Positions 19,603 to 28,346 of a stretch of DNA of 64,000 nt are shown piece after piece. The stretch is taken from positions 2,604,001 to 2,668,000 of the forward strand of contig CAVNZM010000003.1 in NCBI GenBank assembly GCA_963693365.1, in the 5' to 3' direction. This DNA is from Amoebidium appalachense (Eukaryota > Ichthyosporea). The translations under genes were made by a program, and so were the position numbers. A model generated the notes under the pieces. It saw only the letters and a list, made by a program, of their open reading frames with translations. It ran no database searches and had not been told where the DNA came from. Positions within the stretch are counted from its first letter, which is position 1, and every line of letters begins with the position of its first letter.

Positions 19603-20109
19603 TCATTGTAGCAGTCCCATGGACCGGAGGTATAGATTGGCCCGTTGGTTGTCTGTGTCTGTGTTGTTCCTGTGGGCAATCTGCAATTCGGGTTCCATGT
19701 TGATAATACCCTGGAAGTAGCACACGAGCTGATCCGCTGTCGGTGACTCGGCCACGTGTTGGTTCCAACCCGGTAGGTACAGGCGCAGATACCCGTAGCC
19801 ATCACACACCCATCCCACGCGTGACACCCATGCCATATCCTCCTCGGAGAAAAGCCACTTGTGTCCGCCCACCCTTATGGTGTCGCTTCCAACCAGTTTC
19901 ATGTCAAAGGCTTTGCTCCACGTGTGCATCACAAGCTCGTCATCATCGTCGTGCCAGTACAGCCCAAATCCGCTGCCCTTGGCACAGCTCTCCACGTACC
20001 ATGTTATGAGGTGGGTGGGTTCGTATATGCGAAGAGCCACTAGAAACTTGCACCACTCTGGGGCCTGGTGAACATTGTCATTGTTGATAATCTGCTGCAC
20101 GGGCAACAT
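19603..20109 (-). CDS. Uncharacterised 168-residue protein
   Basis: Starts MLPVQQIINNDN after the AT-rich block AAATATAATTTGTGCACC. Globular composition with aromatic-rich strands (YGYLRLYLPGWNQH, HLITWYVESCAKGSGFGLYW) and an acidic patch HDDDDELVMHTW. No signal peptide or membrane segment. No family recognised. It sits immediately upstream of the transposon and downstream of the KilA-N gene, on the same strand as both. Confidence 0.6.
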   Translation of the reverse strand: MLPVQQIINNDNVHQAPEWCKFLVALRIYEPTHLITWYVESCAKGSGFGLYWHDDDDELVMHTWSKAFDMKLVGSDTIRVGGHKWLFSEEDMAWVSRVGWVCDGYGYLRLYLPGWNQHVAESPTADQLVCYFQGIINMEPELQIAHRNNTDTDNQRANLYLRSMGLLQ

Positions 20110-20130
20110 ACATGGTGCACAAATTATATT

Positions 20131-21348
20131 TTACCCCTCTAACGCCTCCCGCACGTTGTTGGCCGTCCCCTCCCCCCACGGACCAAACAGGTCCAATACT
20201 TCCAGGAGCACATCGCGGAACTTGTTGAACGGGACGTCAAATAGCTCAGTGTTCTTGTTGTCCCCCACCCGACATCCACGCAGCTCCGTCTTGATAAACC
20301 TCTCTATCAGCCGGGGCTTCTCGGCAGGGAGCAGCAGAACGATCTTGTTGTTCATATCAGCCAGGAGCGAGCGGTAGTCAGAGAACCGTTTCTCTACGTT
20401 GCTCGTGAACCCGAACTTCAGGCGCTGGTGGGAATCCGTGGATGGCACGTGCACGGCATAGACAAAGGTGTCGCCCCTTTGTGCAGAGCGGTACAGTGTG
20501 CGCGTGTTCTCGGCGGTCGCATCCATGAACGCGATGTATGCCTCGGGTAGGGGCGGGGCGAGTCGCAGTCTGAGACGTTCGACTTCGGCCTGGACCAGTC
20601 GGGCGTCAGCATCCTTCCGTGCCACATATGCCTCCGCTTCGAGCTTGGAGGCGTAGGCTGCAATCAACGACGGGACCGTCAACATCTTCTCCTCACGCAG
20701 GCGTGCGAGTTGGCGGTCAGTCAGAATCCGAATCTTCGCGACGTGACCATTTCCATCTCTGGCCTCGTCGGGTTGGCGCTTCGCTATCCTGGTGTGCACC
20801 ATCCCAACGGACTCGGTTCCCGCCACCTTGTCAGTTTCGGCAAGTACATCAGCAACCGACGAGTGATCTCCGGAGTATGTCTTGCCCATGATCTTGCACC
20901 ACTTGGCGCGGAATGCGGGGTTGGCATCAGATACGAACGCTGTGGCCAAATCTATGACAGCCCATGTGCCTCGGAGAACATTCTTGTCGTCGCCTTGAAA
21001 TCTTACCCGAGACACGTCAACCAAGCTACACTGCTGGTCATCAGAGCTAGACTGCATATCTGCACTGCAGATTTTGCCCTCCAACTTAGCAATGAGTTCC
21101 TTTGTCCCCTTCAGTTTGTACCAGTCAAACCACGCTCTTTGCACACTGTTTGCGAGCTTGGACACGTTCACCCACAATTTGCCTTTCCTTGCTTCCCCGT
21201 ATGTTGCCACCATTCCAGTGTCTTCATCTCTTAATTCGAAATACTCGCCGTCTTTGTAGGCTTTCCCTTTGTACAAGACCGTTGGCTCGTCGTCCTGCTT
21301 CACGCTTGCATAGCTTGGTGGATCGGGGATGTGAACCGAGGCCGCCAT
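20131..21348 (-). CDS. KilA-N protein with GIY-YIG-like C-terminal domain
   Basis: 405 residues from MAASVHIPDPPSY. The KilA-N part is YGEARKGKLWVNVSKLANSV, RAWFDWYKLKGTKELIAKLE, RGTWAVIDLATAFVSDANPA, FRAKWCKIMGKTYSGDHSSV (about 45-175). A short helical linker leads to a C-terminal domain with DTFVYAVHVPSTDSHQRLKF and RSLLADMNNKIVLLLP (about 285-405), which resembles T5orf172/MSV199-associated nuclease-like modules. Preceded by CAATATTATCTACGC 10 bp before the ATG. A C-terminal duplicate lies at 15700-16089 and a short N-terminal duplicate at 23338-23412. Confidence 0.85.
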   Translation of the reverse strand: MAASVHIPDPPSYASVKQDDEPTVLYKGKAYKDGEYFELRDEDTGMVATYGEARKGKLWVNVSKLANSVQRAWFDWYKLKGTKELIAKLEGKICSADMQSSSDDQQCSLVDVSRVRFQGDDKNVLRGTWAVIDLATAFVSDANPAFRAKWCKIMGKTYSGDHSSVADVLAETDKVAGTESVGMVHTRIAKRQPDEARDGNGHVAKIRILTDRQLARLREEKMLTVPSLIAAYASKLEAEAYVARKDADARLVQAEVERLRLRLAPPLPEAYIAFMDATAENTRTLYRSAQRGDTFVYAVHVPSTDSHQRLKFGFTSNVEKRFSDYRSLLADMNNKIVLLLPAEKPRLIERFIKTELRGCRVGDNKNTELFDVPFNKFRDVLLEVLDLFGPWGEGTANNVREALEG

Positions 21349-21357
21349 GCTCAACTG

Positions 21358-21372
21358 CGTAGATAATATTGA
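21358..21372 (-). promoter_or_regulatory. AT-rich upstream block of the 21348 gene
   Basis: CAATATTATCTACGC on the minus strand, the same core as before the 15637 gene. Confidence 0.5.
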
Positions 21373-21557
21373 TGACCCCTACCAGCCCCCCGGGCCAAGC
21401 CAAAATGTCTGCGCCCCGCCCGGGGCTGTGGTACCTGTTCTGCAGGCGTGGGAGGTCGGGGAAGATGTAAGAATAAAGCGCTTTGTTTCATGGAGACTCA
21501 ATGCTACACGGATGACAATTAGCCTAGCTCAGGGTATGAAAAAGCATGCCTGAGAAA

Positions 21558-23114
21558 TCAACAGCCCAGTCTGGGCTGCACGCTGGCGGGGACCAGCCCC
21601 TCGTATGCGTTCCTGAACACCTGCGCCGTGTACTTGAACTCGGCAACCTCCGGGCTGTGGGGTACCTCCCGCTCCAGCCAAACCGCCGTGGCCAAGATGA
21701 TGGTGTAGGCCTGGCGGGCAGTGATCTCGGTGGACATGACCGCACGTCCCCAGCCGAGTGCTGAGCGCAGCTTGATGGCGCGCTGGATAGCCATGTCAGC
21801 TCCGATGACCCCCACCACTGCCGTGTCGGGCTTGTCGGTGTAGATGTCCACGTTCAGCACCTCGAGTACATAGCGGCGCACGAGTCCAACAGAGCCCTTG
21901 GTAGACCCTCCGAACATGGCGGCGGTGACGCTGCGGGGAAGGTTGTACAGGCGGTCACGCAGGAAGGGGTTGCCTGTGCCACCGAGGGCGGAGCTGTCCG
22001 GGTCCTCGGGTAGGATGCGGGGGGTGAAGGCCTGGGCGGTGCTGTTGAGGGCGCTGGTGAGGCGGGCCACGTGGGACTTGCTGTACTCGATGACAAGCTG
22101 CTGCTGCTCAATCAGCGTGTCGCGGTCCCGGATGGTCTTGTTGCGCTCCTCGATGGTAATGTTCCGGTCCTCGATTGTGCGCTGCATGTTCTGGAGCAGC
22201 GTCTGCCAGTAGGCAGCCCCGTGCTCCTCGGATCCCCCGGCACCCCCGTTCTCCACGTACTCCCCGAACAGGCGAGCGCCGCTGCCCTCGGGGAGGGAAT
22301 CCTGAAGACGACGGTTGGCGCGCACCTCGTCAACCAAAGTCTCGTCACCACCCAGGTAGCGCACGATGAGCTCAGCGGCCGCAGCCTTGAAAGCAGCAAC
22401 CTTGGGACCGGTCAGGGCCAGGATGATGCGCACCAGCCCCTTTGCATCGGCGACCGGGGTTGCACGCTCTTGATCAACCCAGCCCGAATCATGGGCTGAG
22501 TTAATCACTGACGGATCACTAGCAAGGAGTTCATTCCAAACGTTGGCAGGTTTTGCATATCCAATGGCTGCAAGCACATCCAACACGGAAGCTTTCCGGG
22601 GCACGGTGTTGGTGCACCGGATGGTCTTGCCGCTCCAGTCTCCCCCGCCCTCCCCGAACTTGAACAGAGTCACAGCCAGCCCGTCGCCGTCGAGGTCCAT
22701 GCCCGGAACCGCCGTGGGCAGCTGGCGCATGGCTTCGGCAAGGGCCTTGTTGTCCGCCACCTTCCAGATGCTGATGGAGGGGTCGCCGAGTACACCACGC
22801 ACGGAGGTGGCGTGCACCTGTTCACGCAGGCGGACGAGGGACAGGGTCTTGCCGGACGGCAGGGTGCGGGTGTCCTGGGCGACAACCCCAAATCGCTTGG
22901 TGTCGCCGAGGGCTGTGGCGGCACGCTCGTGCAGGTCGGTGTGGTCGGAGAGGAGCGCCCAGTAGCGGATGCGGGAGCGCTCGGGGTCAAGCAGAAGGGT
23001 GCGGATGGTGTCCTCAAGGGATGCGTTCTCCTCCATACTGTCGTCCGTGTCCATGCTGTCGATGTTGTCGCTCTGCATGTTGTTGTTGATGTCCATGTTC
23101 TGGGTTGTCTCCAT
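21558..23114 (-). CDS. Regulator-like protein with NCLDV-type alpha-helical domain
   Basis: 518 residues from METTQNMDINNN. Asn/Asp-rich N-terminus, then a region with SISIWKVADNKALAEAMRQL, RKASVLDVLAAIGYAKPANV and AELIVRYLGGDETLVDEVRA. Variants of this last part occur in the two genes at 25858 and 26902 and in uncharacterised proteins of large DNA viruses. A coiled coil at about 330-370 is built of DRNITIEERNKTIRDRDTLI. The C-terminal 150 residues (about 370-518) form another globular domain with WGRAVMSTEITARQAYTIIL. The start is about 45 bp downstream of a TATAAAAGGAGC promoter, which favours METTQ over the longer frame. DNA binding or regulation is inferred from KilA/BRO-like neighbours. 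Confidence 0.75.
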   Translation of the reverse strand: METTQNMDINNNMQSDNIDSMDTDDSMEENASLEDTIRTLLLDPERSRIRYWALLSDHTDLHERAATALGDTKRFGVVAQDTRTLPSGKTLSLVRLREQVHATSVRGVLGDPSISIWKVADNKALAEAMRQLPTAVPGMDLDGDGLAVTLFKFGEGGGDWSGKTIRCTNTVPRKASVLDVLAAIGYAKPANVWNELLASDPSVINSAHDSGWVDQERATPVADAKGLVRIILALTGPKVAAFKAAAAELIVRYLGGDETLVDEVRANRRLQDSLPEGSGARLFGEYVENGGAGGSEEHGAAYWQTLLQNMQRTIEDRNITIEERNKTIRDRDTLIEQQQLVIEYSKSHVARLTSALNSTAQAFTPRILPEDPDSSALGGTGNPFLRDRLYNLPRSVTAAMFGGSTKGSVGLVRRYVLEVLNVDIYTDKPDTAVVGVIGADMAIQRAIKLRSALGWGRAVMSTEITARQAYTIILATAVWLEREVPHSPEVAEFKYTAQVFRNAYEGLVPASVQPRLGC

Positions 23115-23156
23115 TTTGATGGTTGCTGCAGAATGATGAATTATGGTCTGGACTGC

Positions 23157-23170
23157 TCCTTTTATACCTT
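23157..23170 (-). promoter_or_regulatory. TATA box AAGGTATAAAAGGAG
   Basis: Located about 45 bp upstream of the 23114 start. The same GGTATAAAAG(G)AGC is found 36-40 bp upstream of the 26790 and 28089 starts. Confidence 0.65.
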
Positions 23171-23337
23171 CAGGTCTAACCACCGATGGTGCCAAAATCG
23201 ATGGTGATGGTGAGTTTGGGCACCAAACTAATGAACCCTGAATTTCAGGGATGATGATTATTGTCTCATTCGGATGTTGATCACAATTGTCGGACGACCC
23301 GACAACAGCGAACACATATCTGACCGCACAATATTAT

Positions 23338-23412
23338 CTGCACTGCAGATTTTTCCGTCCAACTTGGCAATGAGCTGCTTTGTCCCCTTCAGCTCGTACC
23401 AATCAAACCACG
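23338..23412. pseudogene. Short N-terminal remnant of a KilA-N gene
   Basis: About 75 bp closely match 21060-21135 inside the KilA-N gene (shared CTGCACTGCAGATTTT, CAATGAG, TTTGTCCCCTTCAG, TCAAACCACGC). On the minus strand it would encode AWFDWYELKGTKQLIAKL-type sequence. No intact gene remains around it. Confidence 0.75.
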
Positions 23413-23469
23413 CGTATCTGTCACATAATTAGTATGAAAGAGAAGCAAGCCAGAGATATCACAGATATA

Positions 23470-24981
23470 TCACACACTTGCATTCGGAGTTGTCGCTGCT
23501 GCTTTCGCGATGTCTTCCACAAGCCGCTCTCCATCCCTGCGCCTCGGCAGTCCTGCGGCTTCAAGCTCGGCATCGGTCAACACGACCGTTTTCTTGGTTA
23601 TTACCTCTCTTATTACCTGTGTGTACCGTGGGTCATCAAGATTCGGCTGCACCACATCTATCTCTCCTCCATGCATCTTAGCCCAGTAGAGTTCGGTCAG
23701 TTGCTTCCCGTACAGGGACAGCACGGCCCCGATTTTGTAGACTGCCCGGAATCCTCTGTCCACCTTCTCAAGCTTTGTCGTTATATGATTGCAGACCCGT
23801 TCCCCAATGGTGTTTCCATTGCCCGGTTGGGAACCCCAGTCGAAGCTTGACGTGCGCAGGAGTATGTAGACCATCAACCAGGAGGCACATGCCGAGTCGT
23901 GTATTTCGTTTCTATCGACAAGCCCCTCATACAAAACCCTCCCAAAACTTGTCTGAAGGCTCTTACATACAGATTCGTGTTGGTAGGTGCGCAGAACTTT
24001 CGAGCTTCCAGTGTAACCGGCCCCCTCAAGGAACATACAGAGGGCGTCAGCGATTAGCCCTGCCGGGGCAGACATGTTAAAGCACTCGACCACCTTGACT
24101 TGCGAATCGATAATGACAACAGAAGCATGCTCTGGGCTCGACACATGCATTATATAGTAGCGCTCACGTTCTTGGCTTTTCAGCCATGAAGAGAGGTTCG
24201 ACACGAATGCTTTCGGGCATCTGAAACCCCACTTTCCTGCTGACACCTTCCAAGTGGACATTTTACCATTGTCCGTCACAACACTGAGTGCTGGTGTGGA
24301 CTTGGGGACAGCATCACTATTATGCTCTATTTTGAGGGATGTGCCAGGGGAAAAACGAACAGATTTTGGCAGATAGGTTTGCAGCAGTACGAAGGTGTTG
24401 TCCCGAGACCTGGCGCCACACCCTGCCACAGCCGGTGAGGCTTCAACGGAGCCAACCCCAATCAGCTCGGTCAGTGACTTCTGAAGATCAACGAGACCGT
24501 TGTACCAGTCAAATAGAAGTGGCCACGTTTTTTGTATGTCCTCCATCATGTCCGAGGGCGTGGGTCTTCCAGGGACAATAGCCTGTTTGTACTTTTCGGC
24601 CACGTAGGGAGCACACTTCACCACAATCGACCCGAAACGGTGCTTCCGCTGGTCCACGAGAAACCGGCTTTTTGAATCATACCTTACAGCAAACTTGTAT
24701 TCCGTACCCGCTGTTTGACGCATACAAATAAACAACAATCTGTAGCCACCCAGCCCTGCTTCAAAAACCAGAGATGTAACACAGGTCAGACAGACTGGTT
24801 CGACATCATTTTGAGTGCTCCACAAGTTGATGGAGAGACAGACGTCCCCCATAGCCCACTTGTATGTCTGGGTGTTGCGGGGTTTCAGATGTGCGTCTTC
24901 CAACTTGAAATGTTGGGTATTGCGTTTGACAAACTTGAAGAAGCAGTGGGGCTTTACCGACAATGTCTGTGTTAAAGCCAT
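23470..24981 (-). CDS. Candidate Ulp1/adenain-like cysteine protease
   Basis: 503 residues from MALTQTLSVKPHCF. The middle has PEHASVVIIDSQVKVVECFN, then TYQHESVCKSLQTSFG, then DSACASWLMVYILLRT. The order His ... acidic/Asn ... Gln ... Cys followed by an aromatic helix resembles C48/adenovirus-protease-type cysteine proteases, whose virus-encoded members process capsid proteins. The presumed residues would be His of EHASV (about 285) and Cys of SACASW (about 365). The N-terminal 220 residues and the C-terminal Lys/Asp-rich tail are not recognised. No TATA box is seen upstream. The protease assignment is tentative, by motif order only. Confidence 0.45.
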   Translation of the reverse strand: MALTQTLSVKPHCFFKFVKRNTQHFKLEDAHLKPRNTQTYKWAMGDVCLSINLWSTQNDVEPVCLTCVTSLVFEAGLGGYRLLFICMRQTAGTEYKFAVRYDSKSRFLVDQRKHRFGSIVVKCAPYVAEKYKQAIVPGRPTPSDMMEDIQKTWPLLFDWYNGLVDLQKSLTELIGVGSVEASPAVAGCGARSRDNTFVLLQTYLPKSVRFSPGTSLKIEHNSDAVPKSTPALSVVTDNGKMSTWKVSAGKWGFRCPKAFVSNLSSWLKSQERERYYIMHVSSPEHASVVIIDSQVKVVECFNMSAPAGLIADALCMFLEGAGYTGSSKVLRTYQHESVCKSLQTSFGRVLYEGLVDRNEIHDSACASWLMVYILLRTSSFDWGSQPGNGNTIGERVCNHITTKLEKVDRGFRAVYKIGAVLSLYGKQLTELYWAKMHGGEIDVVQPNLDDPRYTQVIREVITKKTVVLTDAELEAAGLPRRRDGERLVEDIAKAAATTPNASV

Positions 24982-25102
24982 CTACACAACAGCCGAATTT
25001 TTCGACATCTGGGTGGTTCCCTGGGACAGTTTCGGATGGGTTCCCGCGCGGGGTGGGGGGGGGGGATTGCGTCCATTCTGTGACCGATATATGCAAAAGA
25101 GT

Positions 25103-25510
25103 TTATATCCCTGCTGCACCGATGCCAGCAGGCTTGACGCAGCAGAAGTCCGGCGCGCACGGCATCGACGTGGCCCTGCGCCGCTTGCACCGCAGCACCC
25201 CGCCGGTCTTGGGGTCCGGTCGGTAGAGGTTGCAGCCCACAAACTGGTTGCACGGCACGAGCGACGGATTCTGCGGCACCACCGTGCGGCACAGCCACCC
25301 GCACCCCACCCCCGGCACCGGCACCTGCGAGCACACGGGCGCTGCGGTGGCCGTCTGCGCAACGAGCCGTGTGCATCTGGGCAGTACGGTGGGGGTGGGC
25401 GTCGGGGTGGTTGGCGCCGGCGTCGGGGGGGCCGTCACGGTCACGTAGCTGGCGGCGGCGGCGGCGGCTTGTGCAAGTAGAGCAACGAGCGCGTACATTA
25501 CCGTGTGCAT
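25103..25510 (-). CDS. Predicted secreted or membrane Cys-rich protein
   Basis: 135 residues. The start MHTVMYALVALLAQAAAAAA looks like a cleavable signal peptide. A Thr/Pro stretch (APPTPAPTTPTPTP, about 27-42) and a domain with about ten cysteines follow (VPGVGCGWLCRTVV, FVGCNLYRP, MPCAPDFCCVKP). The ATG follows ACTATTATCC directly. Possibly a disulfide-bonded virion or surface protein. No family recognised. Confidence 0.6.
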   Translation of the reverse strand: MHTVMYALVALLAQAAAAAASYVTVTAPPTPAPTTPTPTPTVLPRCTRLVAQTATAAPVCSQVPVPGVGCGWLCRTVVPQNPSLVPCNQFVGCNLYRPDPKTGGVLRCKRRRATSMPCAPDFCCVKPAGIGAAGI

Positions 25511-25618
25511 GGATAATAGTTGTGGGCGCAGGGGTGTTCTTGTTTGTTGGGGGGTGGGGGGGGGAGGTCCCAGAGCTGGTTGTGTTTTATTTATTGCGGC
25601 CTGCACATTTCCTCTGTT

Positions 25619-25742
25619 TGAAGAAACGAAACTTTGAAGGTATGTCGTTGGGCTACTGCGATTGAAGAAACGAAACTTTGAAGGTATGTCGTTGGGCTAC
25701 TGCGATTGAAGAAACGAAACTTTGAAGGTATGTCGTTGGGTC
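25619..25742. repeat. 44-bp tandem repeat, three copies
   Basis: Units at 25621, 25665 and 25709 begin AAGAAACGAAACTTTGAAGG and contain TATGTCGTTGGG. Nearly identical copies in the gap between the 25510 start and the 3' end of the 25858 gene. Confidence 0.93.
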
Positions 25743-25857
25743 CGGAACAGCAGGTGACAACTTCCCTCCCTTACCAAATGAGCAATTGGTCACTTTGACC
25801 AATTGGTCCCCTGTCGTATCCAATAGATGCTGGTTGGTGTGCCTCGGCCACTATACG

Positions 25858-26790
25858 CTACACAACGTGCTTCGCCAGGAAGCTCACAGGGTACAGCTTG
25901 ACCGTGCGCACGTCCCCGTTGACCACCATCTGCGTCGTCTCGGGCTCGCACCCCATCTCGTCACGCCAGGCCTTGCTGACCATGCGGCCGAGCGCAGAGG
26001 CGGACTTGCACTTGATGCCACGGTCGACCACGAACTTCCCCACCGTGACATAGTCGGAGAGGGTGGTGCCTTCGATGGCCCGCAGACCCTGGTTGGGGAG
26101 CAGCATGTTGGAGACCGAGTCGTTGACGAGCTGTCGCATGCGCGGGTCACGGTCCAGCCCCAGGCGCTCAAGCAGCGCCTCGTACTGGACGAGGTTGTCC
26201 ATAGCCATCTTCTGGTTCTCCCTCTCGAGACGCGTGATCTCCGCCTCCTCCCGGCGCAGACGCAGCCTCCGCTCCTCCTCCAGCTCCTCGCGGCGGCGCT
26301 TGCGGTCAGGGGTCTCGTCCGTGCCGTTGCGGAAGAACTCGCGCTCCTCGGGGGTGCTGTTGTCGTAGCGGGCCTCGATCTCCTCGATGAGAAGCAAATC
26401 GCCAGAGAGGAGGCGCGCCATGTACTGGGCAGAAGTCTTACGGAAATCATGAGCGCGCTTGCCAGGGAGCAGGTAGATGATCTCGAGGAGGGTGCGGAAG
26501 GGGGCAACGGGGGTCACATTTCCCTTTCTGTTTATCTTCAGGTCTACAACACCCTGCAAAACCTCGGTTCTGAACCCGTTACCACCAGTAACGGGTTCAC
26601 CCGGAGACTTCCGCATGTCAAACCACGCCTTCCTGGCAGTGGTGGAACTGCCCACGACCAATTCAATCACATCGAGGACGCTCGCCATCTTGCTGGCTTT
26701 GTCGACGCGGACCGTTGCATCCTTGAACTGGGGGAACTCCTTCCACAGAAGCGACATGTCCACCTTTGAGTTGCTCTGTCCGGTAGCCAT
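25858..26790 (-). CDS. Regulator-like protein sharing a domain with the 21558 and 26902 genes
   Basis: 310 residues. VDKASKMASVLDVIELVVGS, then TLLEIIYLLPGKRAHDFRKT and AQYMARLLSGDLLLIEEIEA correspond to the helical domain of the two neighbours. A strongly charged coiled coil (about 165-220, EELEEERRLRLRREEAEITR) follows, then a C-terminal domain with LSDYVTVGKFVVDRGIKCKS. It lacks both KilA-N and T5orf172 modules. TATA box at 26825-26838, 36 bp from the start. Function unknown; DNA-binding regulation inferred. Confidence 0.75.
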   Translation of the reverse strand: MATGQSNSKVDMSLLWKEFPQFKDATVRVDKASKMASVLDVIELVVGSSTTARKAWFDMRKSPGEPVTGGNGFRTEVLQGVVDLKINRKGNVTPVAPFRTLLEIIYLLPGKRAHDFRKTSAQYMARLLSGDLLLIEEIEARYDNSTPEEREFFRNGTDETPDRKRRREELEEERRLRLRREEAEITRLERENQKMAMDNLVQYEALLERLGLDRDPRMRQLVNDSVSNMLLPNQGLRAIEGTTLSDYVTVGKFVVDRGIKCKSASALGRMVSKAWRDEMGCEPETTQMVVNGDVRTVKLYPVSFLAKHVV

Positions 26791-26824
26791 CCTGTGTCAG
26801 ACTGACCCCACTTGGCTGTGTGTG

Positions 26825-26838
26825 CTCCTTTTATACCT
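26825..26838 (-). promoter_or_regulatory. TATA box of the 26790 gene
   Basis: AGGTATAAAAGGAG on the minus strand, matching the promoters of the 23114 and 28089 genes. Confidence 0.65.
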
Positions 26839-26901
26839 GCGCGTGGCACCCTCAGCCGTGCTGAGGATAGGTTGGTGCTTATCCATTGAAATGTCTTGGG
26901 G

Positions 26902-28089
26902 CTACTGTGCTTGCTCCTGGCTGGCTTTCTTGAACACGCTGATGACGAGGTCCCTTGTCAAGTCGTCCTCCATGTGCTCCCTCGCCATCTCCAGCATGGA
27001 AGCAGCAAAAGTCACAAAGTCCACACGGAACAGCTCGCGCTCGACGTTCTTGTGTTTGAGTGCCGTGTGCAGGCACTTCTCTGCAAGCGCCAGCTGCTCG
27101 GACGGCACGGGAAGCGCAAAGAGCAGGCGCTTGTTGGGCCCCACATGCCACGTACCGGCCTGCTTCATGCGGCCCTTCACGTCCTTCAGGCTCTGGCCGA
27201 TCTTCAGACAGGGCGGGTCGCCATACTCGGACACAAACACGTAGATACCGGACTGCTGCTTGGTGCACACGTGGTTGGTGACCCGGCGCAGCTCATCACT
27301 GGCATCCTCGAATTCCGATGGAATTTGGTCCTGCTTGAGACTGTCTGTGGTCTGAAGTTCCAGAAGCCGACACTGCACCTCGAGTTTCAGGCGCTCCTCG
27401 CGAATCACACTGGCCCGCTTGTCACACAGAGCGCCTTCCTCGCGCATCATCATGATCTCCGTGTACTGAGCAGATTCGGCGATGCGCGCCTCCTTGTACA
27501 GACTCAGTGCAGTTTCCATCTCGGCCTGGTTGGTCATGAACTGGGTGATGTCTCCGAGCTTCAGTCTCTTGGGCTCCCTCTCGGTGGTGCCGGCGGCATC
27601 CATTTCTGCTCGCACACTGTCACGCATGAAAGCGTTGGGTCCTGACGGGTTGGCCGCTGCCGTGGCACGGTTGCGCTCGATGTCCTCCACGAGTGTTTCG
27701 TCTCCACCTTCCAGGCGCGCTATGTCTCGGGCCCACTTGTCGATGATCGCGGAACCATAGCGTGAGCCAGATGCAATTTTTAGGGTTAGCCTACCCAGCG
27801 ACTTAGCAGGCACACCAGGTGATGCCTTCCCTCCGACTTGAAATTGACAGTTGGTCACATTAACAGAATCTTTTAGTTGAGGGTTTTTCTGCAAGAGACG
27901 GCGCAGATAGCAACCCGCTGCGTCTCTATCCAAACCGCGGACAAGCATGGTATAGTCCACCAAGCTTGCCATCTTCACACCGTCGACCTCACATACTCGA
28001 ATGGCATAGTCGCCAATGCCAATACATTCGCCTTTTTCAGCGACAATCTCGTCTCCGGTCATTACGACTTCGTTGTGTTCAGTTTCCAT
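26902..28089 (-). CDS. Regulator-like protein with C-terminal T5orf172 domain
   Basis: 395 residues from METEHNEVVMTGDE. The N-terminal domain VCEVDGVKMASLVDYTMLVR and IARLEGGDETLVEDIERNRA is the same type as in the 21558 gene. A coiled coil runs about 225-285. The C-terminal T5orf172 domain (SGIYVFVSEYGDPPCLKIGQ, RLLFALPVPSEQLALAEKCL, about 295-395) is closely similar to that of the 14300-15637 protein, which instead carries an N-terminal KilA-N domain. The TATA box 40 bp upstream fixes the start; the longer frame to 28293 would pass through the promoter. Confidence 0.82.
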   Translation of the reverse strand: METEHNEVVMTGDEIVAEKGECIGIGDYAIRVCEVDGVKMASLVDYTMLVRGLDRDAAGCYLRRLLQKNPQLKDSVNVTNCQFQVGGKASPGVPAKSLGRLTLKIASGSRYGSAIIDKWARDIARLEGGDETLVEDIERNRATAAANPSGPNAFMRDSVRAEMDAAGTTEREPKRLKLGDITQFMTNQAEMETALSLYKEARIAESAQYTEIMMMREEGALCDKRASVIREERLKLEVQCRLLELQTTDSLKQDQIPSEFEDASDELRRVTNHVCTKQQSGIYVFVSEYGDPPCLKIGQSLKDVKGRMKQAGTWHVGPNKRLLFALPVPSEQLALAEKCLHTALKHKNVERELFRVDFVTFAASMLEMAREHMEDDLTRDLVISVFKKASQEQAQ

Positions 28090-28126
28090 GGTTTGCGAGA
28101 CTGAGGGGTTGGGTTGTGTGTTGGGC

Positions 28127-28140
28127 TCTTTTATACCTTC
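28127..28140 (-). promoter_or_regulatory. TATA box of the 28089 gene
   Basis: AAGGTATAAAAGAGC on the minus strand, 40 bp before the start codon. Confidence 0.62.
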
Positions 28141-28346
28141 GGTCTCGGCACCGGAACGAACTGATCTTTTCAGGGGAGCGTGGGGGGCTGGGAGGGGCTG
28201 GGGGGGCTGGGGGGGCTCGCACGCCTCGCGTGCCTGCGTGCCTCGCGCCGGGTGTGTTCGTGCTTCCTTTATTGTTCCTCGTGTGCCCCCCACAGCCCCC
28301 CACAGCCACCCCCAGCCACCCGCGCCCCCGGGGAGGTGTCACGCCA

